64,000 nt of DNA from Erythroxylum novogranatense (taxonomy: Eukaryota > Streptophyta > Magnoliopsida > Malpighiales > Erythroxylaceae): contig CM057228.1 of assembly GCA_029891385.1 (NCBI GenBank), positions 70,757,523-70,821,522 of the forward strand, given 5' to 3'. The position numbers and the translations under genes were made by a program. The notes below the pieces were generated by a model that ran no database searches, was not told the origin of the DNA, and saw nothing but the letters and a program-made list of their open reading frames with translations. Shown here in pieces: positions 10,489 through 22,472 of the stretch; within the stretch, counting starts at the first letter, position 1; every line of letters begins with the position of its first letter.

Positions 10489-11484
10489 TCTTTGGTATCA
10501 GAGCCTAGGTTTTAAATTCAATCTTTATCTTTAATTTTCTGTTTGTTCTTGATTATTATAGTTAGTTCATCATTAAAATTCGAAAAAAAGAAGAAATAAA
10601 GAAAGAAAAGAAAGAGAGAAAGAAAGAAAGAAAGAAAGAAAAGAAAGAAAGAAAGAAAGAAAAAGAAGAAAAGAAAGAAAAGAAAGAAAGAAAGAAGTTT
10701 TTAAAAAAAGAAAATCAAGATTGTGAATCTTTGTGAGTTTGAGTTGATTTGCTTGCAAGATTCATCAAGAATGAATCTGATCATTCAAGAATTCTTTAAT
10801 TTCGTTTCTTTATTATTCAAGATTCATCAAGAACACATCCTTCATTGAAGAAACTCATCCAGACTTGTTTTCTTGCACCAAGAAACACTTTCTTGTTTCA
10901 AGATTTACGTTCTTCGCACAAAACGTGTGTCTTTGATATAATTGCTTATCTTTAAGTTCTTGAGTAATTGGGGCAGATTGGAATGTTCTTGTTAATTTGG
11001 GCTTAGGGTTGAGTTTAATTCCTAGTTTCGTCTTTTCTTCAACTCTTTGGTTGTTTTTTTTTGTTTGTTGTCCTTTTTTGTTTCCATTACACTTGAATTG
11101 AGTAATCTTGTTCCATATTGCTCAATTGGCACCAAAAATCGTTCACATACGTTTTCTCCATCTAGTATGTGATTATTTTCGTCTTCATTGTTTTCTTTAC
11201 ATTAAATTGCATCTAGCTTTGTGTTTTTCTTCCTTTATTTAGGTATTCGTTGCTTTCCTTTTGAATTACGTTGCTGTTGTGCTTATTTGGTTGGTAGTGA
11301 TTGATCCGGAAAAGTAAAACTGTGCTAGAATCTAACGTGGTAAAAGGCAAGAGTGTATAAGCTCATTTGAGGGTAAAAGTCATCTTCTTGAGTGAAACAC
11401 GAGGGTATCCAATCTGAGTTAGAGAGAAACACGTGAGGGAGTGTGTGAGGAGCTATTCTAACGTGTTTTTGCAGGTTTTACATC
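10489..11484 (+). promoter_or_regulatory. Family C leader with tRNA primer site
   Basis: TGGTATCAGAGCCTAGG (10493-10509) is a good initiator Met tRNA primer site four bases after the LTR. A purine tract (10581-10706) follows, then T-rich sequence with no long ORF. Shared leader blocks occupy about 11337-11450. The leader ends with CTAAC (11458-11462), a T-run and GCAG (11471-11474), eleven bases before the gag ATG at 11485, which is the layout of a plant branch point and 3' splice site. Confidence 0.8.
10581..10706 (+). repeat. GAAA-rich microsatellite in family C leader
   Basis: Imperfect (GAAA)n and (GAAAA)n purine run. Equivalent tracts of different length sit at the same place in the other C copies (25305-25425 in reverse, 51156-51210, 57541-57670). 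Long ORFs rich in Phe, Leu and Ser on the other strand are artefacts of this run. Confidence 0.93.
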
Positions 11485-12391
11485 ATGTCCAATCCAAAGG
11501 ATAGTAAAGGTAGTGACAAGGATGAAAAGAATAGTGAGGCTGATCAACACACATTCTTTACTTTGGAGGCTATGCAACATCAATTCCAAAGGATTGAGAA
11601 CATGTTCAGGGATGTCAGTGATAAATTTGATAGACAAGATCAAGCCATTAGGAATTTACAACGAGAGGCTTCATCTAATGGTGCAACAAGGAGGCAAAAT
11701 GCTAGGGAGCCAACTCCTGTGCGCTATGAGTATGAAGATGAATATGATGATGGAGAAGATGAAGAAGATTGGCATAGGGCCAGATTTGGTGGAAGAGGGG
11801 GACGGAATGATAGAGGAAGAGGAAGAGGTTATAGAGGCCGAGACAATGCAAGGGGAGAAGACAGGGTCGAGCGTGCGGATAGAAATTTGGGCAGTATCAA
11901 GATGAAAATACCATCTTTCCAAGGTAAGAATAATCCAGAAGCTTACTTAGAATGGGAAAGAAAGGTGGAGATGATTTTTGAATGCCATAACTATTCCGAG
12001 GAGAAGAAGGTGAAGCTTGCTGCCGTGGAATTTCATGATTATGCACTTATTTGGTGGGATCAACTTGTTTTGAACAAAAGAAGGAATGGAGAGGATCCTA
12101 TTGATACTTGGGCTGAAATGAAGAGGGTCATGAAGAAGAGGTTTGTGCCTAGTTACTTCTATAGGGAGCTCCATCAAAGACTCCAAACCTTGAGACAAGG
12201 CACCAAAAGTGTAGAAGAGTACCATAAGGAGATGGAGATAGCCATGATTAGGGCTAATGTACAAGAAGAAAGAGAAGCCACCATGGCCCGTTTCTTGGCT
12301 GGTTTGAACAAAGACATTGCAAATGTTATTGAATTGCACCATTATGTGGAGTTAGAGGAGATGGTGAATATGGCCATGAAGGTGGAGAGGC
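11485..12391 (+). pseudogene. Family C gag, truncated before zinc knuckle
   Basis: An open frame of about 302 gag residues. In order: a charged N-terminus (SNPKDSKGSDKDEK), a helical segment, an acidic patch (YEYEDEYDDGEDEEDWH), an Arg/Gly-rich stretch, then the gag core with IPSFQGKN, WERKVEMIFECHNYSEEKK, IWWDQL and ARFLAGLNKDIANV. It ends at KVER and then reads into filler and LTR sequence to a stop at 12414. Gag forms the virus-like particle; the missing knuckle would bind RNA. No internal stop, so this segment is better preserved than any pol here. Confidence 0.9.
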
Positions 12392-13289
12392 ATGTTTTAG
12401 GGTTTTTAAGTTAGAATACATGGGCCCTTGTTATTCTACTTAAGCCCATTTCGAAATCCATTAGGTTTAGGTATAAATTAAGCATGTTTTAGGGTTTTGG
12501 TGGCTCTCATATTCAGATCTCCATCATATTCTCTCCAGAAGCCACCTCCCTCTCAACATTGAAGAGAGAGTTTGCTTTCTTTTATGTTTATGCACAAGGT
12601 GTTCTTATTTATTGCAATTGAGTTTATCTTTTGTTATCAATTTTAATTCCTATTTCTTGTGTTCTTGAGTACTTAACTAATTGGGGTTCAAGGGGAGTTC
12701 TACAAATTAACTTGGGTTCTTGTCATAAGTGTTTTTGGGTGTAAGAACAAATATTATCCTGATTGCTTTCTTGAGAAACAAATTCTGATTTGATTGGTAA
12801 CGAGTTCTAAGGGACGATTTAGGGTGTCGGGATTCCGCATCATTTGGTATCAAAGCATTGGTTCCAATCAAGTAATTATTTATTCCGTTTTGACTGAAAA
12901 ACAAAAAAAATCGTTCTTGTAGGCTGTTTGTTTCAAACATAAAATTTCCATATCTTACATATACAAAATCGTGCAATTGAGTTGAACAACTGTTATTTTT
13001 GATTTTGTTGGTTTCAAATCTTCTGGAAAACATTAAAAGTTCAAGGAAAAACATGATTATAGCTGCTGTTTGGGTGTTTGAAATTTCAAAATAGTTTAGG
13101 TATAAATAGCACCATTTTGGTACTGTTCGTTTCTAATTCTTTTCAATTCAGTTTAGTTGCTGGCCAAATCCATACTTTACATTTTGTTTTTGTTTGAGTG
13201 TTTTGAGTGATAATTTGGGGTTCCATTGGGAATTTCAAGTTTCTGATATAAAATTCCAGAAGTCGTCATTTGCTTGCATCCTTTAGTTT
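12392..13289 (+). mobile_element. Family B LTR 3' half and leader fragment
   Basis: From about 12405 this matches the second half of the B LTR, ending GCATCA at 12842. It is followed by primer site TTTGGTATCAAAGC and leader sequence nearly identical to 7604-8040. The leader stops at 13289 where an inverted D LTR begins. No gag follows. The segment holds no gene. Confidence 0.88.
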
Positions 13290-14090
13290 TGATACGGAAA
13301 CCCCAAGAAAAAAAGGTTCTTGAAACCCCCTAATCCTATTGAATCAAAACCCCAATCTTTCTATTCTAAGAACATGCTAGTTCAAACCCCAATTATACGG
13401 AATTGAGACCCAAACCCAAAGAAAATTGAAGAATTGAACACGCCACAAGTGATTACCTTGATAAGTGATGCAATCCTTGAAGTAACAATAAGAAGAACAC
13501 ACCTTACTTGAAGAGAACTCTCAATTTCGTTAATAAACCAAAATCTAATGTTTACAAGGATAAAATAAGGTATTTATACCCTCGCCCACGACCTAAACGT
13601 AAAAGGAATAGGTTACAAGACCCTTTAATGCTAAAACAAGCCTAATCCTAACTAGTTTAGGAGTTTATAGCCCAATAATGCAATCTGATCCTATTCCACT
13701 TAGGATTGGGCTAAACTAACTTAAATAAGATCAAAATAACTTAAATAAACCTAAGGGAGGTGGATGGGCCTAATGAACAAAGGATAAATAACAAGTCCAA
13801 TTTACTAAAATAAGTCCATAAGAATAATTGAACTTGTCTTGAAATTTGGCTAAGTATTAGCCCCTCCACATGCCCTCTCTAGAAGAATCACAGGCTTGAC
13901 TACTCCACTTGAATTCTTCACGGATGTTTCAGTCTTGTCATCAAGGTGAGATGTAATGTGATTTTGAACAAACCCTTGAAGTGCTTGTTTAAACCTTGTT
14001 GCACGTTGTCTTGTAATAGGTCCACTTGACAAAGTAAGCTTGTCTTGATGTGTTGCACCTTGATCTCCACTGCCATGGCTTCTTGTATCA
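13290..14090 (-). mobile_element. Family D 3' LTR
   Basis: On the minus strand it reads TGATACAAGAAGCC to TTTCCGTATCA, 801 bases. It lies directly after the polypurine tract of the D integrase. Its first 240 or so bases encode the tail [20 protein letters not shown] (14024 down to about 13965), ending at 13850. Relative to 5106-5868 it has lost about 117 bases between short repeats of the type TTAGGCC/TTAGGTCC. Confidence 0.9.
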
Positions 14091-14258
14091 TTCCCTCCCT
14101 CCTCAAAAGGATTCGTCCTTGAATCAGCCCCTGCATTATCAAATGGAGAGAGATCAGCAATATTAAATGTAGCAGATACTTGATAGTCACTTGGCAAATC
14201 AATCCTGTAGGCATTATTATTAATCTTTTCAAGGACTTGGAAAGGCCCATCGCCTCAA
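14091..14258 (-). pseudogene. Family D integrase C-terminal fragment
   Basis: Encodes [21 protein letters not shown], then [14 protein letters not shown] and [12 protein letters not shown], the C-terminal module of CRM-like integrase, in frame with the LTR-encoded tail. A variant dyad (GATTCA-AGGA-CGAATC) is at 14110-14125 and a purine tract abuts the LTR. Everything upstream is lost at the junction with the E LTR at 14259/14260. Confidence 0.88.
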
Positions 14259-14259
14259 G

Positions 14260-15287
14260 TGATGGCAGACCCAATAGGAATTTGTCCTAGAGAATCTTCA
14301 ACACTATGCCCGGGAGTAGATAGAATCAAGCAAACACATGGAATCACAAGAAACAAAGTTGAAAAGATAGAAACAGAACACAAAGAAAATGGGAGGTGAG
14401 AAGAATGTTGATCGATGAAAAGAACCCTAAGAGAACTTGTCTCTTAGAACTCTAGCAAGAATGTTGGTCAATGGAAAGAACCCTAAGAGAACTTGTCTCT
14501 TAGAACTCTAACCTTAAGACGCCACAAAGGAAAACCACTCCTTTGATAAGTCAAGTATTCTCAAAGAATACAAAGAAAGCAAGACAGCTCTCAATATTAT
14601 TTCTGAATCAAAAGACCTCTTTCAAAGTACATAGAGGGTGCCTATTTATAGGGAAAACTTCCTAACTTAATGTCCTAAAGAAGATACTAAATAAAAGGAA
14701 ACAAAATAAACTTATAAAGGTGTTGACTAGATCACCTTATTTAGAGGAAACAAAAAAGGAAACTAAATAAAATGTGATCTTAACATGTTGGACCATAGGG
14801 ATCACGTCCATATGCTTATTTTTAAGTGGCACATGCTTGTCACATGATACTTTAAGTGAGTTCTCCCAATTGGACTCCATGTGGGCCTTTGGACACTTTA
14901 TGTTGGGCTTCAAGGAATAAGACAATGCCTCTGGTACCTTTATGAGATGAAATCTGACTCAACAATATGGGCTCTATCTCTTAAAGGTCTTGTATTAAAC
15001 AATTCAATGCTTGCTTCATTGGTTTGGCCCTAGCTCTTGTCATTGGGCCTCCAACATCTTGTAATGGATCTTTAGGAACATTAGACTTGAATGTTGGGCC
15101 TTTGATATGGGAATTTCGTTCATGCCCTTGCCTTGAATATTTAGACTTCAAATCTGATCCAATTTCAGCTCCTAAGCCTCCTTTTGCAAGCTCATGTCCA
15201 TGCAAGTCACGTCCTAGGCTTTCTTGAGGCGAATCACACCATGGATGCTTCTCTTCTTGTCTTTCACATGCCCATGGTTCTTCATCA
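14260..15287 (-). mobile_element. Family E 3' LTR
   Basis: 1,028 bases reading TGATGAAGAACC to GCCATCA on the minus strand. It carries two copies of the 56-base unit that contains the dyad CTAAGAGA-CAAGT-TCTCTTAG, and a TATA box (TATAAATAGG) near 14645. The integrase frame continues into it with a GPMTRARAK motif near 15030-15056. A purine-rich primer tract GAGGAGGAGGAA lies just outside at 15288-15299. Confidence 0.9.
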
Positions 15288-18150
15288 TTCCTCCTCCTCA
15301 AAAAGATTAGTCCTCGAATCGCAACATCAAAGAGGGATAAATCAGATACATTGAATGTAGCACTCACATTACCATAGGAGCTAGGCAAATCAATTTTATA
15401 AGCATTATCATTAATCCTTTCTAAAACTTGAAAAGGGCCATCTCCTCTTGATTGTAGCTTAGATTTCCTTTGTTCGAAACCTCTCCTTTCTCAAGTGCAC
15501 CCAAACCCAATCACTGTGTTCAAATATGACACGCTTTGGCTTTTATTAGCTTGCTTTGCATATTGTTCATTTCTCTTCTCAATGTTGGCTCTAACTTTAG
15601 CATGCAACTCCTGTACAAATTTAGCTTTTTCATACCGTCAAAGTTAGTAAACTCATTAGAAGGCAATGGAAGAATTTCCAAAGGAGTCAAAGGATTAAAC
15701 CCATAAACAATCTCAAAGGAGAAAATTGAGTAGAAGAATGAAGAGCACGATTATAAGCAAACTCAATGTGTGGGAGACACTTTTCCCAATTCTTCAAGTT
15801 CTTTTGGATGATCGCACGCAACAATGTTGTCAAAGTTCTATTTACCACTTCAGTTTGACCATCCGTTTGAGGATGTGCAACAAGAGAAAACAAGAGTTTA
15901 GTGCCAAGTTTATTCCATAGAGTTCTCCAAAAGTGACTAAGAAATTTCACATCTCTATCACTCACAATAGTCTTTGGCAACCCATGCAATCTTACAACCT
16001 CTTTAAAGAACAAATCAACAACATGAACAAGATCATTGGTTTTAGAACAAGCAATAAAGTGAGCCATCTTGCTAAATCGATCAACCACCACAAAGATACT
16101 ATCCTTTCCACTAGATGATCTAGGCAATCCAAGCACAAAGTCCATAGATATATCAACCCAAGGATGAGAGGGGACGGGTAATGGAGAATATAAACCATGT
16201 GATTGTACCTTAGATTTTGCATGCCTACAAGTAATACATTTAGCACAAATAGAAACAACATCCTTTCTCATGTTAGGCCAACAAAAATGTTAATGCAAAT
16301 AAGCTAAAGTTTTCTCAACACCAAAGTGACCCATCAATCCACCTCCATGTGTCTCTCTAACAAGTAATTCACGCATAGAGCAAGATGGAATGCAAAGTTT
16401 ATCCTTTTGAATAGAAATCCATCAAATCTATAGAAATTATCATTACCATGTTTTCACAAGATTTCCAAATTTTTGCAAAGTCACAATCAGATTCATACAT
16501 GCCTTTCAACATCTCAAAACCAAGTAATCTAGCATGCATAGAGCTAAGAGAGAGTATCTCCTAGAAAGAGCATCAGCCACAATGTTTTCTTTCCCTTGTT
16601 TATGTTTAATAACATAAGGAAAAGTTTCAATAAATTCCAACCACCTAGCATGTCTCTTGTTCAATTTACCTTGGGACTTCGAAATTTCAAACTTTCATGA
16701 TCGAGTGAATGATAAATTCTTTCGCCACAAGTAATGTTGCCAAGTCTCTAAAGACCTTTTAAAGCATACAACTCTTTATCATAAGTGGAGTAATTCAAAG
16801 CAGCACCACTTAGTTTTTCACTAAAATAAGCAACGGGTTTAGAATCTTGCATTAAAACAAAGACCAATGCCTATTCCGAAGCATCACATTCAACCTCAAA
16901 ACTTTAGAAAATCAGGAAGAATAAGAAGAGGAGCATTGGTCAATTTTTCTTTCAAGCTATTAAAAGCAACCTCTTGTGAATCACCCCATTTAAAAATCAC
17001 ATTCTTTTTACCAATTCATTCAAAGGGCTGCAATGGTAGAGAAATCCTTCACAAATCTCGATAGAAGCTAGCCAAGCCATGGAAGCTTGAACCTCATTCG
17101 CATTCTTGGGAGTTGGCCATTCTCTAATTGCTTTCACTTTCTCTTCATCAACTTGAAGTCCTTTAGCACCTACAATAAAACCAAGAAACACAACAGTATC
17201 CATGCAAAGGAACATTTTCTAAATTGGCGTAAAGCTTATTTTCTCTTAAAAGTTCAAACACATCATTCAAGTGTTTCACATGTTCGTCTAAACTCTTAGA
17301 ATACACTAGAATATCATCAAAATAGGCGACCACATACTTTCCAAAAAAGGACGAAACACATGATTCATCAAACTCATGAAAGTACTAGGTGCATTAGTCA
17401 AGCCAAAAGGCATAACTAACCACTCATACAACCCAAACTTAGTTTTGAAAGCAGTTTTCCACTCATCACCCTTTTTCATGCGAATTTGATGATACCCACT
17501 TCTAAGATCAATTTTTGAAAATATACAAGCACCATGCAACTCATCAAGCATATCATCTAAATGAGGGATAGGTAACGATATTTCACCGTGATTTTATTGA
17601 TGGCTCTACAACAACACACATTCTCCATTTGCCATCTTTCTTAGGAACAAGTATAACTGGCATAGCACATGGGCTCAAGCTTTCTCTCACAAAGCCCTTT
17701 TTCATAAGCTCTTCAACTTGTCTTTGGATCTCCTTAGTTTCTTCCGGATTGGCTCTATACGCAGGCCTATTCGAATTGAAGCTCCGGAAGGAAGTCTATA
17801 TTGCTCAATGCCTCTCAAAGGGCAATCCATCGAATGTCCTCCGAAATAAGTCGTTGAAGTCCTGCAACAAAGACAAAACACTAGACGGCAAAGATGGATC
17901 AAACTCATTAATAGTTAAGAAAACATCTTTATATAAAAGTATATAAGATTCTTCACATTTTAAAGCTCTCTTGATCTCACTTTTTCCAGCAAATAAAGTC
18001 ACTCTCTTTCTTCATTTTTTCACTCGTTTTACTTTCTCTCCCTTTTTCTTTCTTTTCGACGTCTCTCTCTTTCTTTTCTTTTGCCTTCAATTTGCATTCT
18101 TTCTCAATCCTCACTTGATCCTCATAAGCTTGAATGGGCCTAAGAGGTTT
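15288..18150 (-). pseudogene. Family E pol: integrase, RNase H, RT (degraded)
   Basis: Read on the minus strand from about 17980: RT N-terminus, an RT palm segment with [24 protein letters not shown] (about 17550-17480), and the YFDD coding bases near 17313-17324 out of the main frame because of a small indel. RNase H lies near 16880-16600. The integrase core is best preserved (16271-15687), with [13 protein letters not shown] and [12 protein letters not shown] giving all three acidic catalytic positions. Numerous indels elsewhere. It cannot encode a polyprotein. Confidence 0.88.
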
Positions 18151-19656
18151 CAACACCATATTTTACCATGAAAAGGAAAAGAATAACAATTTTATATCCA
18201 TCATGCCTAACTTTTCTATCAAATTGCCATGGCCTACCAAGCAAAACATGTCCAAGATACATTGGTGCAACATCACATAAAATCTCATCATGATACTTAC
18301 CAACAGAAAATGCAACCATCACTTGTTTGGTGACTTTCACCTCACCACAATCATTTAACCATTGCAATTTATATGGTCTAGGATGTTTCAAAATAGGCAA
18401 ATTAAGCTTGTCAACGAGTAAAGTACTAGCAACATTGGTACAACTTCCACCATCTATGATCATGCTACAAACTTTATCGTTAATGAGACACCTTGTATGA
18501 AAGATGTGCTCACGTTGCTCTTCATCAAGATCTTCTTTTGGTTGGATATTAAGAGCACGCTTAGCCACAAGTGCTTCACCAACCTCAAGATCACAATCAA
18601 CATCGGAAGCATCCGTCAATGGAGCCACATCATCATAGTCATCATCGTCACTACTTTCACTAGCAACATCACCATTCTCAAGTAAAATCATAGTTCTTTT
18701 GTTAGGGCATTGAGAAGCAATATGACCAAAACCTTGACATTTAAAGGACTTAACTTTATAAGAAGGATTAGAAGAAGAAGAGGGTTTAGAGTCATGTTTA
18801 CCCTTGGGATTTGGAGTAGAGAATTTAGGCTTACTTTCTTCTTTTGGCTGGATGTCTCCTTTGGATTTGAATGAAGTTTTGGACTCCTTCAAGGTTTTCT
18901 TCCAAGAACTCGACCCAGCACCATTTTGGATCTTTAATTGCTTTTCTACCATAATGGCCTTATGTAACAACTCATCCATGTCAAGAAAATTTTGCGTTCT
19001 ACAATGGAAACAATTTGGTATTAAACCATCAAGAAATCTTCTCATGGTAGCTTCCATGTCTTCCTCAACATTGGCCCTAATCATGATGATCTCCATCTCT
19101 TGGTGGTACTCTTCAACACTCATAGATCCTTGCCTCAATCTTTGTAGTCGCTGAACAAGTCTCGATAGTAATGACTTGGAACAAAGCGCTTTCTCATGAT
19201 GGTTTTCATTTCTTGCCATGTACGGATTGGTCTTTCAAGATTTCGTCTTCTATTTATTTGCAATTGATCCCACCAAATACTAGCATAGTCACACAATTCA
19301 ACGACAGAAGTTTTATCTTTTCTCTTCACTATATGTATGACACTCAAATACATGTTCAATTTTCCTCTCCCACTCTAAATATAATTCAGGATCATTTTTC
19401 CCGTGAAAGGAAGGGATTTTCAGTTTTATGTTTTCCAGTTCATTATGAGAAGAAGCTTGTCTACCTCTCCTAATGTTGGGGCCTTCATCATCGGATTGCA
19501 CATCTTCATCTTCTCCATAGAACACTCTTCTAGGACCTTTGAGTTTGACGTGGATTGGATGTCATCCAACCTAGCATTCAACCTCTGGAATTGGTCTTGC
19601 ATGACCTTCATAAAGACTTTAAGATCTTGCTCAGCTGATTCATCTTCTTGAGACAT
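18151..19656 (-). pseudogene. Family E gag-protease (degraded)
   Basis: Starts MSQEDESAEQDLKVFM at 19656. A one-base loss near 19545, in the segment TSNSK, shifts the frame; the identical loss is present in the E copy at about 41676. The gag core ([31 protein letters not shown]) is spread over three frames. The zinc knuckle near 18735 reads [16 protein letters not shown], with the first Cys changed to Ser. The protease has [12 protein letters not shown] near 18450-18415 and [12 protein letters not shown] near 18245. Confidence 0.87.
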
Positions 19657-20596
19657 ATTTATGAATTCTAAAATGTTAGCGAACAAAAAAAAACAATATG
19701 GACCTTACCACTCTCCCTCACGTGTATACACTCAACGGAAGTCAAACAACTCGTGTTTCACACAAAAATTGGCTTTTTCTATAATGTAAACACTCTTGCC
19801 TTTTCCACTCAACTTGCTTTTTATAGTATTCTTATTCAAACAAGACACAATCAAATAGAAGTAATCAAACCAAGTGACACTAAGATTAGAATCCCAAGAT
19901 AAAATTCTCAAAGAATCCAAAAGGGAAATAGAGTGTGAAAAAATAGTATAAGGAATGAATTAAGGAAGTGATTACCTTGGAAAGTCAAACTTGAAGCTAA
20001 AGAAAGATTAATAAGGCAAGAAATGAAATAGGAAACGAAAAGCAAAATAGGAAAGTAATGAAATAAGGAAGTGAAGCAAATAGGAAAGCAATCAAGTTCC
20101 AAGCAATACAAGATAGGAAAGTGAAGCAAATAGGAAAGTAATATGGCAAGTTCCAAGCAATACAAGATAGGAAAGTACTTGCAATTAGGAAAGTAGCAAA
20201 CTTGGACTCCACTTCTAAAACTTGCATCACACACTCGATTGTTTTCTTTTTTTCTATCTCTTTTTTGTCGATTTTTTCTATTTTTGACGAATTTTTTCAC
20301 TTCTACTTTTTTGTTTCTTTTTTTCGACAATTTTTTTACTTCTACTTTTTTTCGTGTTGGATACTCTCAATTTAGATTTTGTGTAACTTGCTCTAGAAAG
20401 CTTGGATTTGAGTGATCCCAAGACGAAAATAAAGAAGAGATTTTGAACTTGAAGAAATTCCTATTATTTTGCCAAAACTCAAGCAAATAGGTACACGAAC
20501 TAGTAGACGCAAAAATGGACAGAAATGAATAACGAAAAAGAAACAACAAAAGGATAGTTATTTGAAATCTAGCAACCAAAGCGCTCTGATACCAAA
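19657..20596 (-). promoter_or_regulatory. Family E leader (minus strand)
   Basis: Contains the primer site complement (CTCTGATACCA near 20585-20595), an A/G-rich low-complexity stretch (about 20245-20350), runs of short direct repeats (AGGAAAGT, AAGCAAATAGGAAAG at 20060-20190), and the shared leader blocks near 19715-19815. A GGTAATC donor-like site lies near 19970. CTAAC followed by TTTTAG is about 15 bases upstream of the gag ATG. No gene. Confidence 0.7.
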
Positions 20597-21276
20597 TGAT
20601 GGAAGACCCAAAAGGAATTTGTCCTAGAGAACCTTCAACAAGATGAAACTATGCCCGGGAGTAGATAGAATCAAGCAAACACATGGAATCACAAGAAACA
20701 AAGTTGAAAAGATAGAAACAGAACACAAAGAAAATGGGAGGTGAGAAGAATGTTGATCGATGAAAAGAACCCTAAGAGAACTTGTCTCTAAGAACTCTAG
20801 CAAGAATGTTGGTCAATGGAAAGAACCCTAAGAGAACTTGTCTCTTAGAACTCTAACCTTAAGACGCCACAAAGGAAAACCACTCCTTTGATAAGTCAAG
20901 TATTCTCAAAGAATACAAAGAAAGCAAGACAGCTCTCAATATTATTTCTGAATCAAAGACCTCTTTCAAAGTACATAGAGGGTGCCTATTTACAGGGAAA
21001 ACTTCCTAACTTAATGTCCTAAAGAAGATACTAAATAAAAGGAAACAAATCAATCCCTAAAAGGAAACAAAATAAACTTATAAAGGTGTTGACTAGATCA
21101 CCTTATTTAGAGGAAACAAAAAAGGAAACTAAATAAAATGTGATCTTAACATGTTGGACCATAGGGATCACATCCATATCCTTATTTTTAAGTGGCACAT
21201 GCTTGTCACATGGTACTTTAAGTGAGTTCTCCCAATTGGACTCCATGTGGGCCTTTGGACACTTTATGTTGGGCTT
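20597..21276 (-). mobile_element. Family E 5' LTR, 680 bases, 5' end lost
   Basis: Matches 14260-14935 of the 3' LTR and carries two dyad units. It stops at 21276, where it runs directly into RT sequence of a C element. The missing part is the first third of the LTR (the tail-coding region). Confidence 0.88.
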
Positions 21277-22472
21277 TAGAAACTAGCAAGTCCATGAAAA
21301 GATCTCACCTGAGTAACACTTGTAGGTCTCGACCACTCCCTAATTGCCTTGACCTTTTCTTGGTCCACCTCAATTCCATTAGAAGAAACAACATAACCAA
21401 GAAATATGACACGATCCATGCAAAATGTACACTTCTTTAACTTAGCATACAACTTTTCTGCCCTAAGTGCATCTAACACAAGCCTAACATGCTCAATATG
21501 CTCATTAATGCTTTTGCTATAGATCAATATGTCATCAAAATATACCACAACAAACTTACCAATAAATGACCTCAAAACATGATTCATCAAACGCATAAAT
21601 GTACTAGGAGCATTAGTTAAGCCAAAAGGCATCACAAGCCACTCATATAAACCATGTTTTGTTTTAAAAGCAGTTTTTCATTCATCACCAATTTTCATTC
21701 TAATCTGATGGTAACCACTCATAAGATCAATTTTGGTAAACACACATGCACCATGCAATTCATCAATCATATCATCCAATCTAGGTATAGGATGGCGATA
21801 CTTTACCGTTATCTTGTTAACAGCTCTGCAATCCACACACATGCGCCAACTCCCATCCTTCTTTGGAACCAATATCACTGGCACGACACAAGGACTAAGA
21901 CTCTCCCTGATGTGTCCCTTTTGTAGCAATTCTTCCACTTACTTTTGGGGTTCCTTAGTTTCTTCAAGATTAGCCCTATAAGCTGGTCTATTTGGAATCT
22001 GCGCCCCAGACATGAAGTCAATCTGATGTTCTATTCCTCTAATAGGCGGCAATTCCTTAGGCAAGTCCTCAGAGAAAACATCTCCATACTCCTGCAAAAG
22101 AGAAACAAAACTACTAGGCAAACAAGGGTCAAGGTCAGATTCATTAAAATAAGTTTGCTTGTACAAAAGTACAAACAAACATCTCCTTTCCACACAAGCA
22201 ACCCTTACATCTCTCATTTTTGCATAGAAGTTTTGTTTCTTTCTACCCTCTCTCTCATTTGGGCCTTTTAATTGAATTTCTTTTGAGGCCTCTTTCCCCA
22301 CTTTTCTTCTCTCAGTCTCGGCCTCACTTTCTCTCTTTTCTTTTGATTTAGATTTCTGCTCCCCTTTTGCAAGGTTCTCAACCTTTCCCTCCATTTTTGT
22401 ATTGTCATGCTTTTCTTGAAGTTTTTTCTCCTGTCTTTGTTGCATTCCCTCCATACTCCTTTTTAATTGCAT
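21277..22472 (-). pseudogene. Family C RT (minus strand)
   Basis: Lys/Glu-rich linker (22470-22250), then [20 protein letters not shown], the RT fingers ([31 protein letters not shown], 21895-21800) and the palm with YFDD near 21535-21546. A stop replaces a Gln codon near 21940 and a Trp codon near 21677 is a stop. The C-terminal end is cut at 21277 in GLASFY. Confidence 0.9.

Larger units (their letters stand above)
9583..12391 (+). mobile_element. Family C element, 5' half
   Basis: Consists of a 5' LTR, primer-binding site, leader and most of gag. It ends abruptly inside gag just before the zinc knuckle, and PR, pol and 3' LTR are missing. At the break, about 12391-12405, there is a short filler (GCATGTTTTAGGGTTTT) also found further along the neighbouring B LTR, which suggests error-prone end joining. 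Confidence 0.9.
14260..21276 (-). mobile_element. Family E element, nearly complete
   Basis: Minus-strand Ty3/gypsy element with 3' LTR (14260-15287), integrase, RNase H, RT, protease, gag, leader, primer site (about 20585-20595) and a 5' LTR cut at 21276. LTR ends are TGATG and CATCA. Neither flank shows a recognisable target duplication: the left side is D integrase and the right side is RT of a C element, so both junctions look rearranged. All coding domains have frameshifts or stops. Confidence 0.92.

Noticed and set aside
11513..11905. Overlapping Met-rich ORF MTRMKRIVRLINTHS... in gag (also 52008, 63194 minus)
   Set aside because: Alternate-frame shadow of the conserved gag N-terminus; stops do not track its frame.
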